64,000 nt of DNA from Methanosphaera sp. BMS. GTDB taxonomy: Archaea; Methanobacteriota; Methanobacteria; Methanobacteriales; Methanobacteriaceae. This document shows, piece by piece, positions 49,168-59,591 of the stretch. A program made the translations under genes and the position numbers. The notes beneath the pieces are model-generated. The model was given only the letters and a program-made list of their open reading frames with translations. It was not told the DNA's origin and searched no databases. Location: assembly GCF_003268005.1 (NCBI RefSeq), contig NZ_CP014213.1:1674001-1738000 (forward strand), given 5' to 3'. The first letter of the stretch is position 1, and every line of letters begins with the position of its first letter.

Positions 49168-52100
49168 TTAGTAATCATCTGACTTCAATACAGCCATTAT
49201 TTGATTTACCCTTCTTTCATAGGTATGTTTTTTAATTATTTCCTGATTGAATACCGTTTTTTCTTTTAAACAATCGTTTACTAATTCTTTTAATTCCTCT
49301 TTGTTTTTATAGGAATGTACCTCATCGGAAAATAGTTCTTCCAATCCATCAATATCATCGGTTATTACGCAACTGCCACACGCTACTGCATCAAAGATTC
49401 TGTTTGATACAAATCCTTTCTCACGCATGTCCTCCCAGTGATCATTCAATAGAACATCACATGACGAATACAGCTTTCTTAAGTCCTTGTTGGATACGAA
49501 GTCTCCCTTTATATATTTTTCATCGATTAAGTCTTCCCAGTCTGAACCGTATACTGCCAGTTCATGTTCTGTTGGAAGTAAATCATTTAGTATTTTTCGA
49601 TATACCTTACGTGAATTTCCTACAAATAGTAATTCATGTTTATAATCTTCATTGTAATCAGGATAGAACCTGTTTGTATCTGTACACTGCCACATGCACT
49701 CTACCGGAACATCAACCTTTTTGGATAGTTCATCCGTCCACTTCTTAGAGGCTATGAATACATGGTCATATTTAGAGTATTCTTCAAGACTTACCAAGTC
49801 CGGATGGGATATGTTCCACATTATATTTTGATGATGCATTTTAGGTTTATATTCGGATAATCCCCTTAAGACCAATACGATATCAGAATTCGAATCTGTG
49901 TATCCATCCCATTCTGGAAGTACTTGTAGTTGTACTCCCATGTCCTTTTTAACAAATTCCTTCATCAGTCCCTCTGCCAAATAGAAGTCACCCCATTTAT
50001 GTACTTCATCCCATGATGGGGCGGGTATCTTTATGGTTATTTTCTTTTTGTTAACATATTCCATTAGTATTTCCTTTAGTCTGTCGGCCCTGTGGGTGTA
50101 GGTATGGTTGTTTAATACTATTTCCTGTAATTCCTGTACTTTCTTATCATATGCATCCTCGTTTTCCAGGTAATATCCCAGTAACTTAATTAGTTGATCC
50201 TGTGATTGGTATTCAGGTAGCTTTCCATCAAATACCTCATCATTTCCCTTGGATCCGTTGGTAAATACCAATCTGCCACAACTGATAGCGTCAAATACAC
50301 GACTATTGACGGATCCAAAACCACGAGTAACATGATTGGCATCATCCAACACAATACGACATGATGCGTAAACACCCGGCAAATCACCATAACTGACAAA
50401 ACCACTGGAATACTTACTCAATGAGGAAACCTTCTCCCAATTGGCACCATACAGCTTAAATGTATAATCACCGACATCTGGATTTAAACAGTCAACAATC
50501 TCACGGTCAGCATCCCAATAACTGCCTGTAAAACAGTAATCACATGCAAAATCATCTACAACCGTAACATCACCCTTAAACATGGAAGTATCAGTAGCCA
50601 ATGGGAACAAGTATGAATTTTTTCCTGTATACTCACTGACAAAGTCACAGGCCAACCTGCTGCTACATAAGACTATATCATACATCATAAAATACGGCAT
50701 GGATACCCAACGTTCAAACCAGTTTCTAAGCCATGCAACCGTAATCAGTGATGAATTTGCACAGCGGACCTTTCGGAGGTCGTAGCGATCCAACAAGGAA
50801 ATCAGAACATCCACATCATCATCAACATAATACCAGCTGCGTTGACTTCCACGCTGTGGTAAAAACTTAACAGTCCAACCGAATTGCTCGAATTTACCGG
50901 CTAACCCTAATGCGGTGAAATAATCACCTGCCGTGGCCCCTTCACCACATTCTGTAACTACCAGTGCAACGCATAATTTTTGATTTGAATACATGGTGTT
51001 TCCATTTAGTTTATCAAGGAATAACTGACGACGAAGCCATGTGTTCCAACGATCTACAAAGACACGCCTATTGTTCAATCGACGATCACGAACTTCACGG
51101 CCGCTATCCAACTGTTGTGTACCAAACTCATAGTGATACAGACGGGCACGTCCATCACAGAGAATATCCCGACCATTTCGGACTAGCTTCAAACAAAAGT
51201 CCACATCCTCATATCCATAGACGAATGCCTCATCAAATCCACCGACCGATTCAAAATCATCACGACTAACCAATAGACAGGCAGCCGTAACTCCTGCGAC
51301 AGAAAAAACATCACCGGTAGAGTCATATACTTCCACACCATTTTCACGATTGAATGGACGTATAAAACCCTCTGATTCCTTAAAAATTATTCCATTGTGT
51401 TGGACGGAGAATGACTTATCTGCATTTATCGTTGATGAAGAACAGTCAGGGTAAAATAATCTGGCACCCACTGCACCTACATTATCATTAGAAAGAAGTG
51501 ACTCCATCATGAAATTTAAGAAACCGCTTAGAGGTTCGATGTCATTGTTTAAAAATAACAAGTATTTTCCATTCGCAACTTCCAATGCCTGATTGTTGGC
51601 ATGTGAAAATGACTCGTTGACATTATTTTCAACACATGTAACCTTGAATTCATTCCAACTTTTTACAAACTCGACCGAATCATCCGTGGAAGCGTTATCA
51701 ACAACAATAACTTCAAAGTTAGGATAATAATTGCTGACAGCATCCATTGCATTAAATAAACGTTTTAAGTGATTTAAACCGTCACGATTTACTACAATAA
51801 TAGAAACCAGAGGAGCATCTTCACCAAATGAGGGGATACTGTCCAAATCAATATCTTCAATGATTGAGGATAGTTCCTTCATTTGTTCTTTTGAAACTGT
51901 GCGTTTAACATGTACGTCAGTTGAGGTTATATTGTAGAATGATTTTACGAATGAGTCTATTATTATCTTATTTGAATCCAATAATTTGACGAAATGTCTT
52001 TTTCCGTCAAGGAAGTTTTCGGGAATTACAAATTCAAAGCGATAGAATGAATCGGAATCATTTTCCGTATTGGATTTTTCATCTATGGATATTGAATCTT

Positions 52101-53217
52101 CTATAGAGAATTCCTGACGATCGATGACAAGTTTTCCATTGACTTCTTTGTTTGTGTTTGTTGAAAACCAACCTGTTATCAGGTCATCTTCCAATTGGAT
52201 ATTTCCTTTGCTGCCCGTGGTGGGCCTGTTATCTTTTTGACCTTCCTGAATATAGTGAATTAACGGATTTATGGTGTACATGTTAAAATCATCATACTCA
52301 TTCACATAGAAGTCCGTGTTAAATGAGGTTGATGGATTTCTTTTTTCCTTATATCCAAAGCGAACATAATGTTCAATAGGATGTAGGTTTGAATTTAAAA
52401 CATCCTCATATTTATCCAGATAAAATGCCTCGTTAAATAAACCTGACTCATGTATCAGTTCCACATCATCCTTGATACTTTCCGGGATGGAGTCCATATC
52501 CAAATCGAAGTTTAAGTTTCTTTTTTCGCTTCTACCATATAATGCATAGTGAACAAGTGGATTATAGTTTTCCTTTTTTACATCGGGATTTAAGGATAAG
52601 TATCTATTTCCGTCAAAGTTCTTATGTGGTTTATATCCTAACTTTTCTCCTTCGTAGATGTAATGAAGAAGCAAGTCAGTACCATCCTTCAGTATGGCGG
52701 GATTGTTATTAATATAATAACCTACATCAAATAGGGATTCTTTCTTGATGATATGACATGCCTTAATGGTTTTTAATGTATTTTTAAATGTACCGAATTT
52801 TTTTCTATGTAATAACAAACTAATAGGATAGAATATCGATTCCAACCTTTGTTTGAATGATCTGTAGACGTTGTTTTTATAGTCCATTTCGTATTGTTTT
52901 AAAAGTTTGTATTCGTTTGGGTCATGTTCAAGGTAATGAAACATGAATTGTTTTTTGTCCAATAGTTGATTTGTTGCATCATCATATAATTCTACATTAT
53001 GCAGTACACCATCTTCATATTTTATTGGTACATAAAACTTAAATGATTGTTTATTTCTTTCATATTCAGTATCCAGGGTAGTGTTAACTAGGAAAGACTG
53101 GTTATCAATGACTATCTTCAATAAATGTGTTTCATAGTCCGTTGTAGTTATATAACCGACTATTGAATCATTTATCGTGTTGTCCATACTACCTGTTATT
53201 AGTTTATTGGAATTCAT
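49168..53217 (-). CDS. giant multidomain glycosyltransferase with N-terminal repeats
   Basis: The 1349-residue protein has an N-terminal beta domain (about 1-90), four repeats of about 50 residues with the pattern Y..N.D....NPL.HY...G..E.R (about 155-345), a second beta domain like the first (about 345-435), then GT2 (about 465-690) and two GT-B-like domains (about 745-1345) that parallel the 951-residue protein. Such repeats accompany large bacterial glycan-synthesis proteins. It probably elongates the surface glycan; the repeats may hold acceptor or partner. DNA identity with the paralog is patchy and highest around the GT2 end and first GT-B domain. Confidence 0.87.
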   Translation of the reverse strand: MNSNKLITGSMDNTINDSIVGYITTTDYETHLLKIVIDNQSFLVNTTLDTEYERNKQSFKFYVPIKYEDGVLHNVELYDDATNQLLDKKQFMFHYLEHDPNEYKLLKQYEMDYKNNVYRSFKQRLESIFYPISLLLHRKKFGTFKNTLKTIKACHIIKKESLFDVGYYINNNPAILKDGTDLLLHYIYEGEKLGYKPHKNFDGNRYLSLNPDVKKENYNPLVHYALYGRSEKRNLNFDLDMDSIPESIKDDVELIHESGLFNEAFYLDKYEDVLNSNLHPIEHYVRFGYKEKRNPSTSFNTDFYVNEYDDFNMYTINPLIHYIQEGQKDNRPTTGSKGNIQLEDDLITGWFSTNTNKEVNGKLVIDRQEFSIEDSISIDEKSNTENDSDSFYRFEFVIPENFLDGKRHFVKLLDSNKIIIDSFVKSFYNITSTDVHVKRTVSKEQMKELSSIIEDIDLDSIPSFGEDAPLVSIIVVNRDGLNHLKRLFNAMDAVSNYYPNFEVIVVDNASTDDSVEFVKSWNEFKVTCVENNVNESFSHANNQALEVANGKYLLFLNNDIEPLSGFLNFMMESLLSNDNVGAVGARLFYPDCSSSTINADKSFSVQHNGIIFKESEGFIRPFNRENGVEVYDSTGDVFSVAGVTAACLLVSRDDFESVGGFDEAFVYGYEDVDFCLKLVRNGRDILCDGRARLYHYEFGTQQLDSGREVRDRRLNNRRVFVDRWNTWLRRQLFLDKLNGNTMYSNQKLCVALVVTECGEGATAGDYFTALGLAGKFEQFGWTVKFLPQRGSQRSWYYVDDDVDVLISLLDRYDLRKVRCANSSLITVAWLRNWFERWVSMPYFMMYDIVLCSSRLACDFVSEYTGKNSYLFPLATDTSMFKGDVTVVDDFACDYCFTGSYWDADREIVDCLNPDVGDYTFKLYGANWEKVSSLSKYSSGFVSYGDLPGVYASCRIVLDDANHVTRGFGSVNSRVFDAISCGRLVFTNGSKGNDEVFDGKLPEYQSQDQLIKLLGYYLENEDAYDKKVQELQEIVLNNHTYTHRADRLKEILMEYVNKKKITIKIPAPSWDEVHKWGDFYLAEGLMKEFVKKDMGVQLQVLPEWDGYTDSNSDIVLVLRGLSEYKPKMHHQNIMWNISHPDLVSLEEYSKYDHVFIASKKWTDELSKKVDVPVECMWQCTDTNRFYPDYNEDYKHELLFVGNSRKVYRKILNDLLPTEHELAVYGSDWEDLIDEKYIKGDFVSNKDLRKLYSSCDVLLNDHWEDMREKGFVSNRIFDAVACGSCVITDDIDGLEELFSDEVHSYKNKEELKELVNDCLKEKTVFNQEIIKKHTYERRVNQIMAVLKSDDY

Positions 53218-53283
53218 ATAATCACTTTTATTATCGGTACAATATGTTCTAATTATTATTTGATGTGCCTGTTCAGTTAACAG

Positions 53284-54561
53284 CTATAATTGAGTATATA
53301 TTTCTTTGATATCTTCCATTATTTCCGATTCGTTTATTTTTGTCAATTCTTTGTTTTCAAGGATTATTTCTCCATCACAGATAACTGTATCCACATCATT
53401 TCCTAATGCAGAGTAGACTACATTGGATAATGGATTTCTAAGTGGCAACATGTGAGGAACGTTTACATTCAGTAAGACTATGTCCGCCAATTTGTCTTTT
53501 TGTAATTTTCCTGTGTTGAGATTCAACGCTTTTGCACCGTTTTCGGTAGCCATTTTGATTGTTTCGTTTGTAGGTATGACTTTTGGATTTAAGGTATCGA
53601 CTTTCTGAAGCAGAGGGGTTAATTTCATTTCACTAAACATGTCCAGGTTATTGTTTGAGGATACTCCATCAGTTCCTATTGAAACGTTGATATCATTATC
53701 CAGATATTTCTGTATTGGTGCTATTCCTGATGCTAGTTTCATGTTACTGGAAGGGTTATGTGCTATCGATACATTTTTTTCATTTAATATTTTCATTTCT
53801 TCATCTGTTGTCCATACTCCATGAGCCGCTATGGTTTTATCATTTAGAAAATCTATGTCATTCAGATATTCGAATGGCGTTTGATTTCTCTGATTTTTTA
53901 AGTCGTTAACCTCTTTTTTTGTTTCTGATACATGGATGTGTAGGTTCAAATCATTTTTATTAGCCATTTGTGCGGACTGGCGTAACAACTCTTCGGAACA
54001 TGTGTATGGTGAATGTGGTGCTACTGCTACTGTTATTCGTTCGTTGGCTGTATTGTGACAATTTTTGATGAGTTTTTTTGTTACGTTTAGTTCGCTTTTT
54101 CTTTTTTCATCATCAAATAGGTCAATCATACCATAACCTAGGACTGCTCTTAAACCGGATTCCTCTACTGCTTTGGCTGTTTGTTCCATGAAGAAGTACA
54201 TGTCGTTAAATGTGGTGGTTCCTGTCTTTATCATCTCGGCCATTGCCAGTCTTGAGGCAGAATACACAAGTTCATCCGTAAGTTTAGCCTCTTTAGGCCA
54301 TATATACTCATTTAGCCATGTCTGTAACTCTTGATCATCACCTACACCACGAAGTAATGTCATTGCAACATGAGTATGGGTGTTTACAAGACCGGGCATT
54401 GCAATCTTATCTTCTGCATCAATAACTATCTCTGCATCATTGTCGGATAGTTTTGTGCTGATTTCTTCAATTTTATTATCTACTAGTAATATTGATTCTT
54501 TTTTTATAGAATCTGATAGGATATATGGATTTTTAATTAGAATAGTATTTGTTTGGCTCAT
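53284..54561 (-). CDS. dadD: 5'-deoxyadenosine / SAH / MTA deaminase (DadD/MtaD family)
   Basis: This amidohydrolase deaminates adenosine-type by-products of SAM chemistry (5'-deoxyadenosine, S-adenosylhomocysteine, methylthioadenosine) so they can be recycled. The 425-residue protein keeps the metal ligands: HTHVAM near residue 62, HIHVSE, AHGVWTTDEE and GTDGVSSNNNLDM. The LLRGVGDD and LNEYIWPKE segments are typical of the family. In methanogens the DadD role is favoured. GTGATATC precedes the ATG. The gene is divergent from the isopropylmalate synthase-like gene. Confidence 0.9.
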   Translation of the reverse strand: MSQTNTILIKNPYILSDSIKKESILLVDNKIEEISTKLSDNDAEIVIDAEDKIAMPGLVNTHTHVAMTLLRGVGDDQELQTWLNEYIWPKEAKLTDELVYSASRLAMAEMIKTGTTTFNDMYFFMEQTAKAVEESGLRAVLGYGMIDLFDDEKRKSELNVTKKLIKNCHNTANERITVAVAPHSPYTCSEELLRQSAQMANKNDLNLHIHVSETKKEVNDLKNQRNQTPFEYLNDIDFLNDKTIAAHGVWTTDEEMKILNEKNVSIAHNPSSNMKLASGIAPIQKYLDNDINVSIGTDGVSSNNNLDMFSEMKLTPLLQKVDTLNPKVIPTNETIKMATENGAKALNLNTGKLQKDKLADIVLLNVNVPHMLPLRNPLSNVVYSALGNDVDTVICDGEIILENKELTKINESEIMEDIKEIYTQL

Positions 54562-54995
54562 GATATCACAAATATTTTTTATTATCTATATATATTTTTA
54601 TTATTTCTTTTTAAAAATCCTAATGGTTTACACTTGAGAAAAAATGTGTGAAAATATAAAAATTGAGAAAAATCACATAATCAAGAAAAATCAATGAAAA
54701 AAATTTAACTGATTATTTCTATTTATGAACTTATAATTAACACGCATCATTATCATAGAACATGGGATTCATAATAAAAAAAAAACAATAGTAAACTATA
54801 ATCTAGAAGATTTAATGTAATTAAAAAATAGATAGTCCTTTATAGCCTGTTACAATAATTAAATATTGTTTAGCATTAATAATTTCCATAATCTATTTAT
54901 TAATCTTTTTTTAAAGAAATTTAAGTATTTGTTAGATAAGAATATATAGAATGACGAAAAATATAATATTATAATAAATTAGGAGTGAAAATGAG
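54562..54995. other. divergent intergenic region, dadD / leuA-like
   Basis: About 430 very AT-rich bases. The right end carries AGGAGTG, and just before the real start (54996) lies an ATG-AGA-TGA that overlaps it. No leader peptide rich in leucine and no RNA fold is recognised. Confidence 0.4.
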
Positions 54996-56495
54996 ATGAC
55001 ATACAACCCACCATCAGATGTTATGATTTATGATACCACCCTAAGAGACGGTGAACAAACACCTGGTGTAACTATAACAACTGATGAAAAAATAATAGTA
55101 GCAGAAAAATTAGATAAACTCGGTGTTGATGTTATAGAATTGGGTTTCCCTGCAGCATCACCCGGTGAACAACAGACATTTAAAGAGGTCGCCAAATTAG
55201 GATTAGATGCTCAGATAAGTGGACTTGCAAGATCTTTAACTCAGGACATCGACAAAGCTATAGATTCTGATGCAGATTACATCCACACATTCATAGGAAC
55301 ATCCCCACTCCATAGGGATTATAAACTAAAAATGAGTAAAGAGGAAATTCTTGAAAAGGCTGTAAGCGGTGTGGAATATGTTAAAGACCATGGAATTACT
55401 GCAGAATTTTCTTGTGAAGATGCAACCAGAACAGAACTCGACTACTTAAAAGAGGTATTTGGTGCCGTTCAGGATGCAAAAGTTGATAAAATCAACGTAC
55501 CCGATACGGTTGGAGTAACAATACCAATTAAAATGAACGAATTAATAGCAAACCTTAAGGAAGTTATCCATGTACCTATAAGTGTACATTGTCATAATGA
55601 TTTTGGTTTAGCCGTTGCAAACACATTAGCGGGTATTGAAGCAGGTGCTAAACAAGCACAATGTACCATTAACGGTCTGGGAGAAAGAGCAGGAAACGCT
55701 TCCCTTGAGGAAATTGTAATGGCACTGCACAAGGCATACAACATCAATACAAACATCAATACTAAACTGTTATACAGCACGTCCGAGACTGTTTCAAGAA
55801 TATCCGGTGTAAAAATGCCTCCAAACAAAGCAATCATTGGAGAAAATGCATTTGCTCACGAAGCGGGTATCCACGTTCAGGGAGTGCTTGAAAAGAGTGA
55901 AACATATGAAGCATTTAAACCTGAAGAGGTCGGCCATACCAGAAGAATTGTTTTAGGTAAATTAACTGGTGCCAATGCCATCAAGTCAAAACTGGAAGAG
56001 TATGACATTAACCTAGAAGATGAACAATTTGACCAATTATTCCAAAAAGTCAAAGCATTAGGTGATTCGGGTAAGACCATTACTGATGTTGACTTTAGAT
56101 CACTTGCAGAATCCATCCAAGGAAAACCTACAGAAGAAAAAGTAAAACTGCTTGGAATTAGTGTAATGACCGGAGACCATGTATTACCAACGGCTTCCGT
56201 AAAACTTGACTTAGATGGAGAAATTAAATCATGTGCCCATATTGGTGTTGGACCAGTGGATGCGGCACTTAGTGCAATTCAATCATTAATCAAGGAACTA
56301 GTAGACATTACCCTGGAAGAGTACCACATTGAAGCAATAACCGGAGGTACAAATGCTTTAGGTGAAGTTATTGTAAAAACAGGGGATGAACAGGGCAATA
56401 AGGTTACCGGTAGATCCACCGATGAGGATATTGTAAAAGCTAGTGTAGAAGCAATAATAAGTTCAGTTAACAAATTACTAATGTTACGAAAATAA
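54996..56495 (+). CDS. leuA: 2-isopropylmalate synthase family enzyme (LeuA or CimA)
   Basis: This enzyme condenses acetyl-CoA with a 2-oxo acid, the first step of leucine synthesis (LeuA) or of the citramalate route to isoleucine (CimA). The TIM-barrel has [13 protein letters not shown], the metal ligands HCHND near residue 198 and NGLGERAGN near 226. The C-terminal part (about 390-499) is the regulatory domain, which homocitrate synthases lack. [11 protein letters not shown] in the substrate region resembles LeuA more than CimA, but this is a judgement by eye. AGGAG lies ten bases before the ATG. Confidence 0.85.
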   Translation: MTYNPPSDVMIYDTTLRDGEQTPGVTITTDEKIIVAEKLDKLGVDVIELGFPAASPGEQQTFKEVAKLGLDAQISGLARSLTQDIDKAIDSDADYIHTFIGTSPLHRDYKLKMSKEEILEKAVSGVEYVKDHGITAEFSCEDATRTELDYLKEVFGAVQDAKVDKINVPDTVGVTIPIKMNELIANLKEVIHVPISVHCHNDFGLAVANTLAGIEAGAKQAQCTINGLGERAGNASLEEIVMALHKAYNINTNINTKLLYSTSETVSRISGVKMPPNKAIIGENAFAHEAGIHVQGVLEKSETYEAFKPEEVGHTRRIVLGKLTGANAIKSKLEEYDINLEDEQFDQLFQKVKALGDSGKTITDVDFRSLAESIQGKPTEEKVKLLGISVMTGDHVLPTASVKLDLDGEIKSCAHIGVGPVDAALSAIQSLIKELVDITLEEYHIEAITGGTNALGEVIVKTGDEQGNKVTGRSTDEDIVKASVEAIISSVNKLLMLRK

Positions 56496-56652
56496 ACATC
56501 AAATAATCAATTACAAGTATAATTGAGTAATTTTTATGTAATATTGAATAAAATAATAGTTATTATAATTAATAGATAATATTAAATAGGATAATAGACA
56601 TAAATTTTAATAACTATTTAATTATAGTTTAGATGAAACGGAGGATACAAAA

Positions 56653-56925
56653 ATGCCAGAAGAAAATATAGTATACATAGGAAATAAACCAGTAATGAAC
56701 TACGTATTAGCCGTAGTTACACAAATGAACAGCGGAGTTTCAGAAGTTGTATTAAAAGCAAGAGGTCGTGCAATTAGCAGAGCCGTAGATGTTGCTGAAA
56801 TTGTAAGAAACAGATTCATATCTGATGTTGATGTAAGTAACATTGAAATCAGTACCGAAGAAATTGTTGGAAACGAAGGAACATCATCCAACGTATCCGC
56901 AATTGAAATAAAACTCAGCAAATAA
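56653..56925 (+). CDS. albA: DNA/RNA-binding chromatin protein Alba
   Basis: Alba is an abundant dimeric nucleic-acid-binding protein of archaea. The 90-residue sequence has the family opening [17 protein letters not shown], the basic loop [21 protein letters not shown], which includes the region of the acetylatable lysine, and a C-terminal [10 protein letters not shown] strand. GGAGG lies eight bases before the ATG, consistent with strong expression. It is a single gene with its own terminator. Confidence 0.95.
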   Translation: MPEENIVYIGNKPVMNYVLAVVTQMNSGVSEVVLKARGRAISRAVDVAEIVRNRFISDVDVSNIEISTEEIVGNEGTSSNVSAIEIKLSK

Positions 56926-56939
56926 AACTATAATATCGG

Positions 56940-56965
56940 TTAGAAAATATTTTGATATTTTCTAA
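56940..56965 (+). terminator. hairpin terminator after albA
   Basis: An 11-bp perfect stem (TTAGAAAATAT / ATATTTTCTAA) with a 4-base loop, followed by T7 and later T8 runs. The gap to 57214 contains nothing else recognisable. Confidence 0.8.
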
Positions 56966-57213
56966 AACCTTATTTTTTTAAAATCTTTTTTTTAAGCCCC
57001 TATTATTTTTCATTAAATTAATCAAAGTCCATACTTAAACTTTTATCATTCCAATCTATGCAATAAACTATTTCATCGAGAATTATCTCCAAAAAAATTA
57101 TTCAATTTATGTGCTAAAAAAGGCTTATTTTAAAAATAGACTACAATATAATCATTGTTTCTAAAAAATAAAAATTTATATTGATAAAATAAAAAAAAGT
57201 GGTAAAAAAAGTT

Positions 57214-58455
57214 TCATCTTTTTCTACGATTGTACAAAATCTTTGCAGCTACTGCAACAGCACCCAATGCTATTATACCAGCAAGTATATAATAGGTGTA
57301 AACGCTTGTCGGTCCAACCTTTTGATCTGTATTCAAGGAATACACATTCCCATCTTCAGATACGAAAAATAGTGAACCTCCACTACTTATTAATGAAGAT
57401 GATATCGGACTGGCCATTTCCCCAACATATCCAGGATTATAGGACCATACCTCATTTCCCGTGAATTTATTTAACATTACAACCTGACCAGATGATGTTC
57501 CGACGGCAATGTTATTACCGAATAACGTTGGAGTGGAGGTTATCTTGTTTGCAATACCTTTATCCCATTTTTTAAGTCCATCCCTCAAATCCAATGCAAA
57601 TAATTTACCTTTCTGTGTAGCTACATATAATGTGGATTGTCTGTGATCTATTACAATGGATGATGATACCTTTGATTCTGCATTAAAGGTCCATGACTCC
57701 GAACCGTCCTCAATATTTAATGCATAAACCTGATTGTCATCAGAGCCAACATAAACCTTATCATCATAGACTGCCGGTGAAGAACGGATGTTATCTCCAG
57801 CCGTAAAGCTCCACTTTAAAGAACCGTCATTAACGTCTATAGCATATAACTTATCATCATCAGAGCCCACATACAACACGTCATCGACCACTACAGGTGA
57901 TGATTTTACACTGTCATCAGTCTTAAACTGCCAGGTTTCATTTCCAGAATCCCTATCGATAGCATATATGATTCCATCATCTGAGCCCACATAAACGTTA
58001 TTTTCATCAACTGCAGGGGAGGATTTAATGGCGGAACCTGTTTTATACTTCCAATTGTTTGAACCGTCATGAATATTGTTGGAATAGATATATCCATCAT
58101 TTGATGCTATGAATATATCATCACCAGCTATTGCAGGTGTTGATTCTATAGCACTTTTAATATCATAATCCCAGGATTTATCCCCATCTTGAGCATCCAA
58201 TGCCTTGATTTGACCATCCATTGTTGATACGATTACTTTATCATTGTATAATATTGGTGAAGCAAGTACCTGACTGTCCACGTTTGTTGTCCAGGTTTGT
58301 GTTGAAAAGGACGTATCCTGTATTACATAACCCGTATGTCTTGGATTGTTTTGATACATAATCCAGTCTGATGCGGACAGACAGTTAAATGAGCTTATTA
58401 ATATACAGAACAATACAAGAAGTATTGTCAGTTTCTTCATATTACTTTTCATCAT
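57214..58455 (-). CDS. secreted PQQ-repeat beta-propeller protein
   Basis: The 413-residue protein has a signal peptide (about 1-28, ending CLSA), eight beta-propeller blades with the PQQ-like pattern SSPAVxDDxVYVGSDDxxxYAL, and a C-terminal membrane helix (about 389-408) followed by NRRKR. It is therefore an extracellular propeller anchored at its C-terminus. Like most such archaeal proteins it probably does not bind PQQ but acts as a scaffold. It starts 8 bases after the ABC permease stop, with AGGAGG, so it belongs to the transporter operon. Confidence 0.87.
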   Translation of the reverse strand: MMKSNMKKLTILLVLFCILISSFNCLSASDWIMYQNNPRHTGYVIQDTSFSTQTWTTNVDSQVLASPILYNDKVIVSTMDGQIKALDAQDGDKSWDYDIKSAIESTPAIAGDDIFIASNDGYIYSNNIHDGSNNWKYKTGSAIKSSPAVDENNVYVGSDDGIIYAIDRDSGNETWQFKTDDSVKSSPVVVDDVLYVGSDDDKLYAIDVNDGSLKWSFTAGDNIRSSPAVYDDKVYVGSDDNQVYALNIEDGSESWTFNAESKVSSSIVIDHRQSTLYVATQKGKLFALDLRDGLKKWDKGIANKITSTPTLFGNNIAVGTSSGQVVMLNKFTGNEVWSYNPGYVGEMASPISSSLISSGGSLFFVSEDGNVYSLNTDQKVGPTSVYTYYILAGIIALGAVAVAAKILYNRRKR

Positions 58456-58463
58456 TAAACCTC

Positions 58464-59591
58464 CTAAATATCCCTATTGAATCTCATAACACCTACTGCA
58501 AAAAACAGCAGTGTGAATAACAGCAGTATTAACAAGTCATATGCCACTATATCGAAGCTTGCTCCCTGTAGCATTACCGCCCGTAATGCATCATTCGCGT
58601 ATGTTAATGGCATGAAGTATGCAATCTTCTGAAGAATCCATGGCATTGTTTCTGTTGGGAAGAATACTCCACATATAAACATCATAGGCATTACTACCGG
58701 CAGTATTATTTGAATATAATCTTCCTGTGTTTTGGCTGTTGCTGAAAACATCATTCCAAATCCTACAAAACATAATGTGGAAATCAACAATACTAAAAAC
58801 AATAGCAGTATGTTTCCATTTATTACAACATTAAATAATAATACCGCCACGACAATCAGTAGGATTGTTCTTATCATTTCACGCAATAGCTGTGAAATAA
58901 TTTTTCCACCTATTACTGTGGATACACTTGTTGGTGTCATGAACAGTCTTGCCAATTCCCCCCGTTCACGTTCTCCGGCTATTGAATTTCCCATTGTCAT
59001 CATTGCAGACATGGATATTGTCATTGCAAGAACACCGGGCAGTAAGAAGTCTATGTATTTAATGTCACCATAGATTTTGTTTACCTGTAATTTAATTGCC
59101 TGTGCAGTCCGAGTCAATGCATTCATATTTTGATAGGATGATGCCATCTCTTCCATCCTTACCTGTTCTGATAGAGAAGCAAATACCTTCTGGGTTGTTG
59201 GAACAAGTGTTTGTGTTGTTAATTGATCTGAGGAATCTATATAAAGAACCGCACTTCTTGAATCGCTATCCTCAAAATTGCTCGACAATATTATTGCCGC
59301 TTTTACCTCACCTTTATCGACCTTTTGTTTAGCCTTATCGGCATCATCGATAATGTCCTTAACATCATATGTCGTATCAGATTTTATAGTATTTATCGCT
59401 TCATCGGTTATGTGTCCGGAGGTCTGTTTGACTATTATAACGGGGGTATTTTCTACCGTTCCACCCATTCCCCATCCACACAATGCTACCATCACTACCG
59501 GAAACAGTATTAAGGAGACGAATTGAACTTTATGTCTCCATAATGTTAAGAGATCTTTTTTAATCATCCATTTGAATTTATTGAATTCCAT
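58464..59591 (-). CDS. ABC-2 type transporter permease
   Basis: The 375-residue permease has an N-terminal membrane helix (about 22-42), a large external domain (about 45-180) and five C-terminal helices, the organisation of DrrB/YhfN-like exporters. GNSIAGERERGELARLF is the conserved cytoplasmic loop. Its start codon shares a base with the ATPase stop (TAATG). Together the two proteins form an exporter of unknown substrate. A PadR repressor upstream and a propeller protein downstream suggest response to a drug, lipid or peptide at the surface. Confidence 0.88.
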   Translation of the reverse strand: MEFNKFKWMIKKDLLTLWRHKVQFVSLILFPVVMVALCGWGMGGTVENTPVIIVKQTSGHITDEAINTIKSDTTYDVKDIIDDADKAKQKVDKGEVKAAIILSSNFEDSDSRSAVLYIDSSDQLTTQTLVPTTQKVFASLSEQVRMEEMASSYQNMNALTRTAQAIKLQVNKIYGDIKYIDFLLPGVLAMTISMSAMMTMGNSIAGERERGELARLFMTPTSVSTVIGGKIISQLLREMIRTILLIVVAVLLFNVVINGNILLLFLVLLISTLCFVGFGMMFSATAKTQEDYIQIILPVVMPMMFICGVFFPTETMPWILQKIAYFMPLTYANDALRAVMLQGASFDIVAYDLLILLLFTLLFFAVGVMRFNRDI

